Below, in pieces: positions 25,106-42,617 of a DNA stretch of 64,000 bases. Each line of letters opens with the position of its first letter. Position 1 is the first letter of the stretch. Both the position numbers and the translations under genes were made by a program. Below the pieces are notes generated by a model. The model ran no database searches, was not told the origin of the DNA, and was given only the letters and a program-made list of their open reading frames with translations. Location: positions 124,001-188,000 of the forward strand of contig BDSL01000131.1 of assembly GCA_003116995.1 (NCBI GenBank). The letters run 5' to 3'. This stretch comes from Yamagishiella unicocca (lineage: Eukaryota > Chlorophyta > Chlorophyceae > Chlamydomonadales > Volvocaceae).

Positions 25106-25615
25106 ATGTCCTCGCTTCAGATGCAGACTCGAGCGCGAAGCAACGCTAATACTGCGTCTTCATCGTTTATATCGCCATGCGGCAGTGCTGAAGTCCGCTT
25201 TCGCGTGGCGGCGCACCTTCAGCCAAAGGGTCGCGTGGCGCAACGGGACCGGCGGCAGTCAGTTGCCGTCTGCGCGGAGAAGAAAGAGTACTACGACTAC
25301 AAGGATATGCCGCCGCTGCCCTTGACAGTCACGCGCATCCATATTCCGAAGCTGGACTACACCGTCGTCAGCAAGCAAAATGAGGAGATGCGCCTCGCGT
25401 CGCTCGCAATTTTCTACGACATCTACAAGGACGACCAGTATAAGAGCCGCCTTACACGCAAGTCAGCAATGACGGCGCTGTGCATGTATGATCGCGACGA
25501 CGTGCAAGAAGCGCAAAACTCACCAGGGGATTACCCCAACATTGACCTGCTCTACCGCGTGTACAATCAGGGCATGGATGTCGAGTTTGTGGTAGAAGAG
25601 TTTATGCCCAAGTAG
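25106..25615 (+). CDS. small chloroplast-targeted protein of unknown function
   Basis: This is an intron-less 169-residue frame. The first 50-60 residues are rich in Ser, Arg and Ala with few acids, ending in a VAVCAEKK-like segment typical of chloroplast transit-peptide cleavage regions. The mature part is acidic and tyrosine-rich, with RIHIPKLDYTV, SLAIFYDIYKD, SRLTRKSA, MYDRDDV and PNIDLLYRV as the most distinctive segments. I do not recognise the family. A diverged paralogue (29124-31472) keeps these blocks, which supports a real conserved protein. It diverges from CAP-D3 upstream and converges with the TPMT-like gene downstream. The plastid location is inferred. Confidence 0.75.
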   Translation: MSSLQMQTRARSNANTASSSFISPCGSAEVRFRVAAHLQPKGRVAQRDRRQSVAVCAEKKEYYDYKDMPPLPLTVTRIHIPKLDYTVVSKQNEEMRLASLAIFYDIYKDDQYKSRLTRKSAMTALCMYDRDDVQEAQNSPGDYPNIDLLYRVYNQGMDVEFVVEEFMPK

Positions 25616-25873
25616 CATGGTTCAACTGATGGGGCCGGGGGCTTGGGCACCGACGGGATGCATAAGTGGTAGGGTTTGCATAAGTGATTGCATGGTGGCT
25701 TGGGCTGCCTTTTTGACAGAGCGATCTGCGAGACTGGATAAGGGCCTGAGCAGTAACACAGCTGCAAGACGCTGCAGTACGTACGACAAGAGACATTGCA
25801 GCCTTTCCTACGTTGATCGACTGGATCGCTGACGCTCGTCAGCCGTTACTTAGGATGAGTCATTATAAGCTTT

Positions 25874-25878
25874 TTACA
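25874..25878 (-). terminator. candidate poly(A) signal TGTAA for the TPMT-like gene
   Basis: TTACA on the plus strand lies about 75 nt beyond the minus-strand stop at 25953. It matches the green-algal TGTAA motif in the right orientation. Confidence 0.35.
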
Positions 25879-25952
25879 GGAGATGACTGCAACAGACAGA
25901 TGATCAAACATGCAAGTGTCTAACTCCGGTTCCCATCGAGTCCTGTTTGAAA

Positions 25953-28850
25953 TCACCGCTCCCGCACCATCTTGAGCACCGTCAGCCTCACTCGCCAGCA
26001 TCCCCTGAGGCCGCCCTCGTGCGGGTCCGCGCAGTCAACCACTCCCGACACAACCGAATCAACGACCTGCTGCAAACCGCTCTCAGCGGCGCTCCACGCG
26101 GTGCAGCCTTCAGGCGTGGTTTCTGGACACATCGCCATAACAGAGAAACCCGCCCCCTCAAGCACTGGCGCCAGAACCTCCTGCAGATCGTGCACGTGCA
26201 AGCCCACTCGACCCAGCGCAGCCCGGACCTGCCGACCACAGGGGATACGATAGGACGTCAATACGATTGGTTGATGCGATGGCAGTGATGTGGCGGCGAT
26301 CCAGTGGCGTTTGTCCGCCGCTGGCCAGAAGTTTGCCGATAGTAGTTCCATCTGACTTCTGGTCTAGGAGCCAGCGATGCAGCAATGGGGTCAAACCTGG
26401 CCGCGCGTGCACTTGCGGTCCGTGCGTTGATCCGGTGCGGCAGTGGCTTACCTGTTCTGCCGAGCTACGTCCGCCGCGGCCGATTGCTGCTATTGCGCCA
26501 TTGCCAGCATCCGTTGTTCCTGCAATGCAGCTCTGCTCCGGTGCCGGCTGTAGCTCCCACGTCGCCGCCAGCCATGTGCCAGTCCGCGGCAGTAGCTCCG
26601 CCCACACGCTAGCGTAGCGCGGCAGTAGCTGCGCCGGCGTATTCAGCAGGCCCCAAGCGTCCCAGACTGCACAAATTGGAAACGCTACGGGACACACCGC
26701 AAGCATGAGGTTGCCGAGTGATGGCACTTCAGTGGGCCGCGCAATGCCAATGTGTTCATCAAAACGTGTGCGGACTTCTCACGTGCCATGTCAAACGCTG
26801 ATTGCCTCCGCGTTAAGCAAAGAAGCCCTACCCAGCCGCGACTGACCACCAGCTGGCCGTACTGTGCACGTGCAACCCTGCGACCCTGCTTCGGTTCATC
26901 GGATCCCGACAAATGCCAGTAACCCAATCCCCCTTCCGTGGCTCTTGAGCCCCACGTTCCTCACTCACGCACGAGGGACAGCACTGGCGCTGTCAGGGCG
27001 TACGGGTTGCCCCGGTACAGGTACAGGTTGGGCTCGGGCCGGGGGAAGCGGCTAGCTGTCGGGGCCTCTTCAGCTGCTGCCGCTATCACTACTGCCCCGC
27101 CTGCGTTGCCGGTCGTGGCTGGCCGGGGCGGAGGCACGGGCAGTGTGTGTCTCGTCCATCCGTCATGGACCCTGCAGCGATGGCAACATGGGATGGCGAG
27201 GCCCAACAGAGCCCAATAGAGTGAGGAGGCTTCGTGAATCACCTAGCTGGTCGTTCTTGCCATCACACGCGGCTGACTACAATGCGACGCACTGATGCCG
27301 AAGGGACGCATGATGCCTTCGGCGTCCGCTTTTGGCGTCTCGACGAGCTAACCGGCAGTGTGCGGCACAACTGCCGACAGGTACGTCCCTCGAAGGCCAT
27401 GGCCGATGCTCGCCTCGCCTTGCAGGGCCCTTTCAGCACCGCTCTGCCGTACAAACCCACCCAGTTTCCTCCGGTCCCAGCTGCAGCTCCGTGACTGCTC
27501 GCTCCACGGCCGCGGCCCCGCACTCGAAACCAACCACCTGCGCGTCAGTTGCCAATGTACGATACATGCAACATATGTCTTGAAAGACAGCCGCAGGGAA
27601 ATTTGGGCGCCAAATCCACGCATCCATGATTATCTGTGTTGGTTCTGTTGTTGGTTCTGTTGTTGGTTCTGTTGTTGGTTCTGTTGTTGGTTTTGGGTAT
27701 ATATCGAACTCACGGTCGCGGCCTCACTGGTTAGATCGAACAGGCGCGACAGCTATTGGCTGCATGGGTGTTTGCGTCCCGGTATCAGAGAGCTGACAGA
27801 GAGCATGGGTGATTGGTAGGGACGGAACGCAGCCATGTAGGGCTGCGTAACCAAGGTGTCAAACTGTCAATCCAATTCGGTTGACTGAGCTGGTTGTGAC
27901 ACGGGTTGTGCATGCCAGGACGTGTATCAGAAAGGAGAAACGCATCACCGGGGCTATGGAACTTGCGTCGGAACTCACAGGGGCTACCGGTCTCGTCGCA
28001 CCTTGAAACCCGCGGCCACCAGCTGGCGCACGGCAGCAGTGTTGGGCAACCAGGGACACAGCACGCCCGCACGGGCTTGCTGCCCGGAGCGCGCCGGCAG
28101 TTGAGGGGCCTCCGCCAGCCTGGCGCAGCCAGCAGCGGCAGCAGTAGCGAGGGAGTCGCATGTGCGTGAGGGGATGTCGCAGTCTTGCGCGATGACCCCA
28201 TGCTGGTGACTCCACAGAGCAACAGGAAGACCCACTGCGACAGAGCTGCCTAGTCAGGCACCCCTAGCAGCTAGGCCGCCACCCTACCTGCTCGCTAGTC
28301 GTGGCGTCAGTGGGGCGGGGGAGCAGCCGGCTAGGAGGCGGTTGGCCTTCAAGTTCCACCCCATCACAGTTTCGCTGCGGGGGGGGGGGGGCAGTAGTCA
28401 AGGGTAGTGTACGCGCAGTAAAACCCTTGCAGCCGGGCAGTCAGTCAGGGGCAGCAGGTGACGGCCCGCAATATCGCAGCATGCGAACAGGGTCCAACGA
28501 TCTTGGAACGAAAAGACTGACCACAGCACATCGGGGAGGTTGGATGCTTACATGGCAAGGATGTTGATCTCAGTTGTGGTGAGGCTCCCAGGGGGCTGCC
28601 GCGATGGAAGCCCGGCCTCCTGCGCTCTCGCTGCCACTGATCCTCGCGTCCGAGTGCATCCGCATCCAGTGCTTGCAGAACCTGCGCCGCGTGGTGGGCT
28701 AAGATGAAGCTGCTGTAAGGGAGGAGGCGCAAGCTCCGAGGGGGCGCGGCTTGCCGGTGCAGGGCGACTGCATATGGGGCGGGTTTGGAGCCTTGCTGAT
28801 CGAACGGGGCCTGAGGCCTGCGTTTGCCGCAGTGATAACCCCCGTTCCAT
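25953..28850 (-). CDS. TPMT-like SAM-dependent methyltransferase relative
   Basis: The exons I join in consistent phase are about 28712-28550, 28226-28002, 27540-27470, 27045-26990, 26668-26452 and 26249-25953. Features expected of the thiopurine S-methyltransferase family appear in order: REDQWQRERRRPGFHRG (compare W.erW..g...Fh), then VLCPWLPNTAAVRQLVAAGF, VVGFECGAAAVERAV, NLYLYRGNPYALT and WDAWGLLN, followed by LPRYASVWAELLP. The end, WRVRLTVLKMVRER, resembles the family's C-terminal strand. The glycine loop normally found at VLVPGCG is replaced by VLCPWLP, so SAM binding and activity are uncertain. The 5' end is unclear: an ATG at 28850 opens a frame leading to the first clear exon, but a further junction may be needed. 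Family members methylate thiols, halides or other small nucleophiles; the substrate here is unknown. Confidence 0.55.
27645..27697. repeat. 12-bp minisatellite in a TPMT-like intron
   Basis: Four to five copies of a TTCTGTTGTTGG unit are nearly identical to each other. The array lies in the intron upstream of the VVGFECG exon of the minus-strand gene. Confidence 0.85.
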
Positions 28851-29123
28851 GGAACTGTGTCATAAATAATTGTTAGTCTCGCATGGGTGGTCTTGTAAGG
28901 GTGTCTAGGGGTTGGTGGTATGCTGGGTTACAGCAACTAGCTTGGAAACAAGTGCGCGGAAGGAATTTCCTTCCGTAATAAATGCCTTGGAAGTAATAAA
29001 TGCACTAGGTGTGCAATCCTGACTGTCGGACCATGGTGCCGTTTCAGTACGATAACTGTCGCGGCGCATGTATGCAAGCTTAGCATATCCAATCGAGCAC
29101 TAGGTATTTTTATAAAAGTTAAA
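28851..29123. promoter_or_regulatory. divergent promoter region, TPMT-like / foldback-bearing paralogue
   Basis: About 270 bp of A+T-rich DNA separate the likely start of the minus-strand TPMT-like gene from the ATG at 29124. A TTTTTATAAAAG sequence lies only about 10-20 bp before that ATG. This is too close to act as a normal TATA box unless translation starts downstream. Confidence 0.4.
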
Positions 29124-31472
29124 ATGCTATCGACATCGGCTTCTCGAAGCGCATTTGGCCGGCGCGTTGCGCCCGCCACGGCCGTCCGCACCCGATTTAT
29201 TCCGCGAGCGTCTCCTAGCCCGCAGCTACCGCCTACAGCAGATGTCGTGCGAGTGCGTATCCCTGAACTGGATTGGAGCATCGATAACGTTGAGGGCAAA
29301 CGGTGCGGCGTTGATTAGCACCGTTAAGCGCTGTGGCTCCTGCTCCTCCTACATAAAGCTTGGCGCCAATGCGTGCACCCCGGAGCAGCAGGCCCGGAGG
29401 TCACTCCCATGTACCCTCAACACCCATATGCAACATTGCAGTCCTCTCCCGCAAGCCTCAGGGATGTTACACAATGCTTCCCGCAACCCCGGCTTCATAT
29501 CTCCCCTAGGCTGTCCATTGCCATCTTCTCAAACATGGCGGCCACCTATGGCGGCAAGCTGACAAGAGAGGTACGTTGCACATGCGGGGGCGTCCCTCTC
29601 ATGTGTTCCGTGTGCGGAGTTCAAGTGCCCACGGGAAGGCAGCCACATGAACTGCGTCCTATGCTCCAGGGGTGGGCGAATGAAGGACAGCGTCACTTGC
29701 AGATGATGTGCTCCTCTACGTGTTGCAAGCGGTCCGGGTGGGGTTCGACTGGAGCGAGGCCGCCCTGGAGCGGGTTGGCTTTGCACGGCACGCGTTACTC
29801 AGACAGCCAAAAACGCAAAGCTGCAGATACGCTTATCCAGCTGCACGATCGGCATCGCCGGCAGCGCATAATACACATAACAGCATGAGCAGCGCGGCGC
29901 AAGTAGACCTCACAATGGAGGCCAGCTCCCCGGAGCCCGAGGAACGGCGACGACCGCCGCACCGGAGCAGCGGGCGGCCGCCCCTGTATCCGCGGGACAT
30001 TTCCACCAGCTGACCCTGCACCGGAGGCGACAGCCTCGCTGGCGGTCGTCCAAAGTGTCGAGACCCGCGGGTCCATCGTCCATTCGCCGCACTGTATCGC
30101 ACACCCATCCATTCTTTCGCCCGCAGTCGACCGCGGCAACCAAGAGGAGCCGATTCGTCGCTACTGGACACCCGCGCTGAGGTAGGAAGGAGCAGGTGTG
30201 CTAGTCGGAACACGACCAGCATACGCAAGCACCACAACCTAACCTTGGTCTTCAACCGCGCAGCGCCGAGATTAGTGCGCGCCGACTGGGCCGCTCCAAG
30301 CGGGCGGATCCGAAGATCCTGCCGTTCCTACGTGGATCGGTGGACGGCGACCACCAGCTTGCCGAGGTACAGAACGTGAGCCTTGCGAGGCTCCTCGCGA
30401 AAAAGAAGTACCTTTCAAGGCCGGAGGTGTACGGTGGTGTACGGTGGACGGTGGACGTCGTACACCTCCGTACGGTGGACGTCGTACACCTCCGTACGGT
30501 GGACGTCGTACACCTCCGGCCTTGAAAGGTACTTCTTTTTCGCGAGGAGCCTCGCAAGGCTCACGTTCTGTACCTCGGCAAGCTGGTGGTCGCCGTCCAC
30601 CGATCCACGTAGGAACGGCAGGATCTTCGGATCCGCCCGCTTGGAGCGGCCCAGTCGGCGCGCACTAATCTCGGCGCTGCGCGGTTGAAGACCAAGGTTA
30701 GGTTGTGGCGCTTGCGTATGCTGGTCGTGTTCCGACTAGCACACCTGCTCCTTCCTACCTCAGCGCGGGTGTCCAGTAGCGACGAATCGGCTCCTCTTGG
30801 TTGCCGCGGTCGACTGCGGGCGAAAGAATGGATGGGTGTGCGATACAGTGCGGCGAATGGACGATGGACCCGCGGGTCTCGACACTTTGGACGACCGCCA
30901 GCGAGGCTGTCGCCTCCGGTGCAGGGTCCGCTGGTGGAAATGTCCCGCGGATACAGGGGCGGCCGCCCGCTGCTCCGGTGCGGCGGTCGTCGCCGTTCCT
31001 CGGGCTCCGGGGAGCTGGCCTCCATTGTGAGGTCTACTTGCGCCTCGCTGCTCATGCTGTTATGTGTATTACCGGTATGCGCTGCCGGCGATGCCGATCG
31101 TGCAGCTGGATAAGCGTATATGCAGCTTTGCGTTTTTGGCTGTCTGAGTAACGCGTGCCGTGCAAAGTCAACCCGCTCCAGGGTGGCCTCGCTCCAGTCG
31201 AACCCCACCCGGCCGCTTGCCGTAATGTTAGTGTGTAGCTGGCATTCAAGGCATGCCATCAATTTGCTCGCCTCCCTGCTCCTGTTCGCCACGTCGTGTC
31301 CCTGCCGCACTGCGGGTACCCGCATCAGGGCGCCGTGGAGGGCCTGGACATGTACGGCAGCAAGGTCGTTGAGGACGCCCGGCAGCGCCCCGGCGCACAT
31401 CCCAACATAGAGCTGCTGTTCCGCGTCATCCAGGACGGCAGCTCGTACGACCTGGTCGTGGAACGTCAGTAG
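29124..31472 (+). CDS. paralogue of the 25106 gene, interrupted by a foldback-bearing intron
   Basis: Three exons, 29124-29302, 29510-29570 and 31329-31472, join with consistent phase to 127 residues. The donors are CG|GTGCGG and GAG|GTACGT, and the acceptors are CCCCTAG|G and CATCAG|G. The product has a transit-peptide-like N-terminus, then RVRIPELDWSI, LSIAIF, KLTRE, DMYGSKVVEDARQ, PNIELLFRV and VVER. These follow the same order as RIHIPKLDYTV, SLAIF, RLTRK, MYDRDDVQEAQ, PNIDLLYRV and VVEE of the gene at 25106, which has no introns. Intron 2 is about 1.76 kb and contains the inverted repeat at 29725-31220. A TGTAA at 31514 follows the stop. Function is unknown. It could be expressed, or weakened by the insertion. 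Confidence 0.65.
29725..31220. repeat. 1.5-kb foldback: ~710-bp near-identical inverted repeat
   Basis: The left arm (29725-30432) and right arm (30508-31220) are reverse complements with, by eye, about ten substitutions and two small indels (one is a 6-bp ACCGGT-containing insertion in the right arm). The roughly 75-bp loop is a 24-bp tandem repeat. The arms carry protein-like open frames (for example around LTMEASSPEPEERRRP and LAEVQNVSLARLLAKKKYL), which suggests captured gene sequence. I see no transposase, no clear target-site duplication and no obvious terminal motif. It sits wholly inside intron 2 of the plus-strand paralogue. Confidence 0.95.
30433..30507. repeat. 24-bp tandem repeat forming the foldback loop
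   Basis: Two perfect copies and one variant copy of TACGGTGGACGTCGTACACCTCCG lie between the foldback arms. The unit itself contains GTAC/GTCGTAC inverted segments and shares GGAGGTGTAC / GTACACCTCC with the arm ends. It probably grew by slippage at the hairpin tip. Confidence 0.9.
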
Positions 31473-32533
31473 CTGGCTTGAACCATGGGTCACTCCAAAC
31501 TCCAGTGCGCGGGTGTAAATCGGTGGCCGTGGTGCACAGCCTTGAGCGAGGGGCAGCTCGAAGGAGCCAGTCATGCCGAGAGGTACTGAGCGAGGTTTTG
31601 AGTTCTCAGTGAAATGAGTAATAATCATTACACAAAATGGCGCCGCCTTACGAAGGGCTGCAAATCCGTCGGGACTGATAGGTCGTCGCCATGGCAACAA
31701 AGCTTGCCAAATTCCGGCCGGCCGGCTCCATATGAATATGTAAATACAGGAGGGACAACACGACGTCGTGGCTGCCCTAAAGCCACCCAGCAACACAAAC
31801 AACAACTCAATACGTCAGCGCACTGCAGCGGGAATAAGGACCCTGATCTCCGGCCATTCACCTGCCTGCCTGCGTACCGCCATCGTCAACCTACGAGCGC
31901 TCAAGCGGAAAAACATGCCCTGTCGAGCGGGGCGCTGACAACATCCCCGTCGATAGCAGAGCCGTCAAGAGAGGTGATGCCGAGCGTCGTCGCGTTTTTC
32001 CAGCTATTTCTTGTTCAGGTCGTGAGTCACGTGATTCAACAGACTGTAGCCACAAAGACTGAAACTAGACCTAGGACTGACCGACTACAACAAAAAGCAA
32101 CACGCACCAAGCGCAATTTTCCAGCAAAACAGCATCGAAGTTAGGAGGCGGAAAAGTTGCGGCGGATTAGGCCAGCGGCGCAGGAACCATACGTCCTGCA
32201 CAGCGCTGGGAGCCGAAATATGTCATTGGAAAATTAGGACCCGCAACTGGAATTTTGCGGAACATGTGGGCCTGCGCCCCGCCAATTGGCGAGAGGACGC
32301 CGGGCCTTCCCTCGACAGGTATCCAAAATCACTTCGGCTGTAAAGAGGTACCGAGAGCGGCCTGCGCCGGGAGGTGTTAGGAGGGGCACGCCCTTATCCA
32401 CCAGCAGAGCCACGAGGGCCTGGCGCCCTGCCAAATCAGGAGCAGCCGCGGACCCTGCGCGCATCGCCCACAGCAACGACATTTTCGCCTTCTTGGTCTT
32501 CTCCTTGATGGAGGAGGCGACGGTGATGGATCT
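31473..32533. other. convergent 3' region between the paralogue and THIC
   Basis: TGTAA at 31514-31518 (+) and TTACA at 31628-31632 (TGTAA on -) are plausible poly(A) signals for the two converging genes. A minus-strand open frame runs through 32234-32533 directly after the THIC stop. It has protein-like composition (KAKMSLLWAMRAGS, LAGRQALVALLVDKGVPLL) but no identified family. Nothing else was supported. Confidence 0.45.
31514..31518 (+). terminator. candidate poly(A) signal TGTAA of the paralogue gene
   Basis: TGTAA lies 42 nt after the stop codon of the three-exon paralogue, on the coding strand. It supports the model that exon 3 is the real 3' end. Confidence 0.45.
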
Positions 32534-39245
<6,712 letters not shown>

Positions 39246-39564
39246 GATGGCTTTCTCGTTTGAAAAATATTGACCCGATATTGTAAGGTATCGGACATTG
39301 ACACGGTGACATGATATTTAATAAAGCTTTTCAATCGTGCCGTACATTTGGACGACATAATTCTCTAAACATTTGTGCAACAACAACGATAGCTGGAGCC
39401 ATGGCAATGGGGGTCCTGGCATGTTAGGTTATTTTAGTCCACGTTTACAGAGGCGGAAACGTTAATTCGGTGCCTTCATACATCTTTGGGCCGAAATACC
39501 AAACAAAGACTGTGTGATAAGCCTCATTTGTTTCTTAGCCGGAAGGTAGAAGTTCTGTGGCAGG
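39246..39564. promoter_or_regulatory. divergent promoter region, THIC / complex I subunit
   Basis: The starts of THIC (-) and the NDUFB11-like gene (+) are 319 bp apart. The segment is A+T-rich and includes AAAAATATTGACCCGATATTG near the THIC side. Both core promoters should lie within it. Confidence 0.5.
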
Positions 39565-40267
39565 ATGGCAGCTTTCCTCCAGGGACTAGCTCGGCGGACC
39601 GGAGCGCAGCTCCTTCGCAACCCACGCGTTCGCGGGGGCGGAGGCGAATACCCAGGCGGCAGCTTTTGGTCTGAGGGCACGCAGACCGGCAAGAACGGCT
39701 TCCTGTTCGGAGAGCTGCCACCGGCGCCTGGACAAACTCGCAAGACCCTGTGGTGGGAGCCCTACTGGTGAGCAAGCAGATGTTCCTGGGCACTCAAAAT
39801 ATATCGAATGATAAGCTATGCAACCAGCTGGTTCGGCATATGCCGCGCCTGGTAGGAAAATCCCTGGACTGCTGTGTCGGTGACCTAGGCCGTGCCTATG
39901 GAAGGTACAATGGAAGTGCCCAGCATTGATTTGTACTATTACTGCCAGGTACGTCGGCTACGGAGTCTGTGCAGCGGGCATTTACCTGATTTACCATGCC
40001 AAGCCGCTCGAGGCCCTCGACATCAAGTATTGGGCAGCCCCGCGGGCTGCTAAGGAATTGGAGACGGAGATGCGGATGTTGGACAAGCTGAATGAGCGTC
40101 CCGACTTGAAGGAGCGCCTCGTGGCGGTGTGCAAGAACCTGAACATGATTGAGGAGGAGGCCTATGACCTTGTGCTCATGCGCAATGAGTACAAGGTCAA
40201 GCTTGGGCTATACACGGGTCGTGTACCTGAGGACCTCAAAGCGATCTATGAGGAGCTGGAGGCGTGA
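39565..40267 (+). CDS. mitochondrial complex I ESSS/NDUFB11-like subunit
   Basis: Two exons, 39565-39767 and 39949-40267, join at TAC TG|GTGAGC ... TGCCAG|G TAC to give 173 residues. The N-terminus is basic and Gly/Arg-rich, as in mitochondrial presequences. The segment NGFLFGELPPAPGQTRK followed by WWEPYWYVGYG resembles the GFLF.E.PPPPGQ.R....W..P.Y motif of plant and algal ESSS (NDUFB11) subunits. One membrane span follows (GYGVCAAGIYLIYHA), then AKPLEALDIKYWAAPRA and a charged helical tail longer than in land plants. The subunit belongs to the membrane arm of NADH:ubiquinone oxidoreductase. It is divergent from THIC and convergent with the protease gene ending at 42618. Confidence 0.75.
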
Positions 40268-42617
40268 TAGCCGTGCAGCACCTGACGTGTTTGGGGTCAG
40301 GGTTGCTGTGCTTCAAGGGCATGTGGCTTCACGAATGGCCTCGGTGCTCCTCCCCATCACGACGTCTGAGGTTTCGCGTGTGCTAGTGGTTGGAAATTGG
40401 CATACCTTCTACTTGGAACACGCGTGTGGAGGAGGCAGGCGCCCACCGAACTACACAGCATGTAGCATGGAGGACACTGTGAAGGAAGCGCATGCGCTCG
40501 CGAGCGTGGCGCTTTACTGGCTTATACAATTGCTGGGTTTGGGGGGAAGGCAGGTAACAGGTCTCTGGCCGTGTTGTCCAGGATAGGAATGGTGAAGCTA
40601 GGTTACGTGCAGCGATAGGAAATGGGATAATGGGATAGGCTGCGTTCGTTGTTGCAGGAATACAATTGGTTCAGTAATCGACAATTGGTTGAGAGGCGGC
40701 GTGCAAGTGCTCGCAGTAACCAATGAAATATATCCGACCCCCCGTACTCGTCATTTCCAAATGTCGCTCCCTCTGAGCGTTAGCTAAGCTCGTGCTATGC
40801 TCGAGGCGCGAGGTTCCCTACAGGCAGGAGGAGAGATTCAGGTGGTGCCCCGAAGGGGCTGGCATGGCAAAATAGACGCCATATATCCTCGATACCTGAC
40901 TTGCGCGGGATGCGGTACTGGGGCTGCTGCCTTAGCATGGGGCTGGTGACGAGCGAGTACTACTTGCAAGCTCAGCTGGATCTTAACACGCTGTCCATGG
41001 TGCTGGGGCGTATTGGGTCTGCTATATTGGACTCAACCTGACTGCTCTCGCTGGGTTAGGAAAAGAAGTTCCATGTTGCCGCGACAAAGGATGCATCCCT
41101 GCCTCCATCGCTCGCCAGTTACTCTTGTCCTGATTCGGACTGCCCCACCCGGCGCAGCAAATTACATGCTACGCTTAGCAGCAACAGCTTCCGCCCTGAT
41201 CGCCACCCTTCGGCAGTTATGACTGCCGTACACAACCCTGATGCTGACCCTTGCATCCAAGCCGGCGTCGTCAATAGCTAATGGGATTCGCGTCGCGCAA
41301 CTGATCCACATAAGTAGCACCTGCGGCGTGACAGCAATCCCCGGACCAGTGACGATAGCTCCTACCTAACAACTTTATCAAACGTCTGATGGCCAAACGG
41401 TACCGGTACACACAGCGAAAACATGCGGTATGCACTCCTTCCCAAGACGACCAGGTGGGTGTCCGATCAGAACATGGCGGCATCACATTATTGCGGTGAA
41501 GCAACGCCTGTTCAATGCTAATCGCTGTTAGTGCAGAGAGGCAACTGAAGCGCCCGTAGCTTTCGTCTGTGTCCTCTACGCAGTCACCGTGGCCAGTAAG
41601 GGTGCTCCGTCGGGCCACGACAGCACGCACCTCAGTATTGACCGCAAGGCGAGGCCTCGCCGTGCCATTCATATTGCCTTCATCCGCCAACGACATGCCA
41701 CTCAATAGAATGGAAGCAGCCGTCTGCAAGCACCCGCTCTCCTACCTGGCCACGAATCACCCTTCATCCCCTCATGTCGAATAGTATTGAACAGTGTACT
41801 GCAACCGTTATCAACAGACCAGACGACCGCGCCACATACTTGCGCCCAAACCCAGATAGCCAAAACCTCGCCCGCCACGTCCGGGGTTATTCGGAACCAA
41901 CTACTATCAACAAGCGGCCCGGGCCCACTCCTGGGCCGACTGTAAACGTGGTTAAATACACAAACCAAACTTATGTTCAGGTGCGCGCGGGCGCAAAGGA
42001 TCGAGAATGCCATATGCAAGTAATGAGTCTAGAGGAGTATGCGAATGCACGCACGGGTGCTTGTGCATGCGTGCGACAGCGGAAGCTCGGGCAGGTGTGG
42101 CGGCCGCATAGCACGTGCAAATCCCGAGCTCAAGGCTCCAGCTGATAGGATTTGCTATATGTACAAGTGACCTGTATGAATCATCGCAAGAAGCAGCCGG
42201 TCTGGTAGGACATGGCAGCACGCGTCCATAGGCAACAGCCTGGGGAGATGAGGCTTTCCGCCTAGACGCCTGAGATCACTCCAGAGCCCTATCAGCCAGC
42301 CTCTCATGAATGCCGGGTAACGTCAGGTCCGAGCTAACCGTATTCCATGAGGCGTCGTGCCCTCGGTCCTGATTACCCCACCAACAAACAATTTCCCCGT
42401 AGGATCACTCTCCACGCCTGCGCGCAACTACATTGAAAAAAACACCCCGATGTAGCGATGATTGAACGCTATTTACCGCCTTGCTGGGGCGATGCGATCG
42501 AGATTTCGCCTGGGAGGTACGGTTGCTCCCAGCATCGATGTGGAGAATGGCCGAGGCAAGCCAGCAGAGCCCAGCTTATGGTGCCAGCCCCTGTAGCCGA
42601 CTCCTAACCAACATACG
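40268..42617. other. convergent intergenic region
   Basis: These 2.35 kb lie between the 3' ends of the complex I subunit gene and the first protease gene. No firm gene was found. Two minus-strand frames (41271-41729 and 41702-42019) have mildly protein-like composition. PDVAGEVLAIWVWAQVCG in the second distantly recalls a short module of the neighbouring protease (AGTVAEVLATFTINANCA), but the match is too weak to call. No TGTAA close to the 40267 stop was found. Confidence 0.3.

Noticed and set aside
30561..31805. 414-codon minus-strand frame across the right foldback arm
   Set aside because: It runs antisense through exon 3 of the paralogue and through the inverted repeat. The same sequence appears in reverse in the other arm, so it is explained by the repeat and its captured coding fragments.
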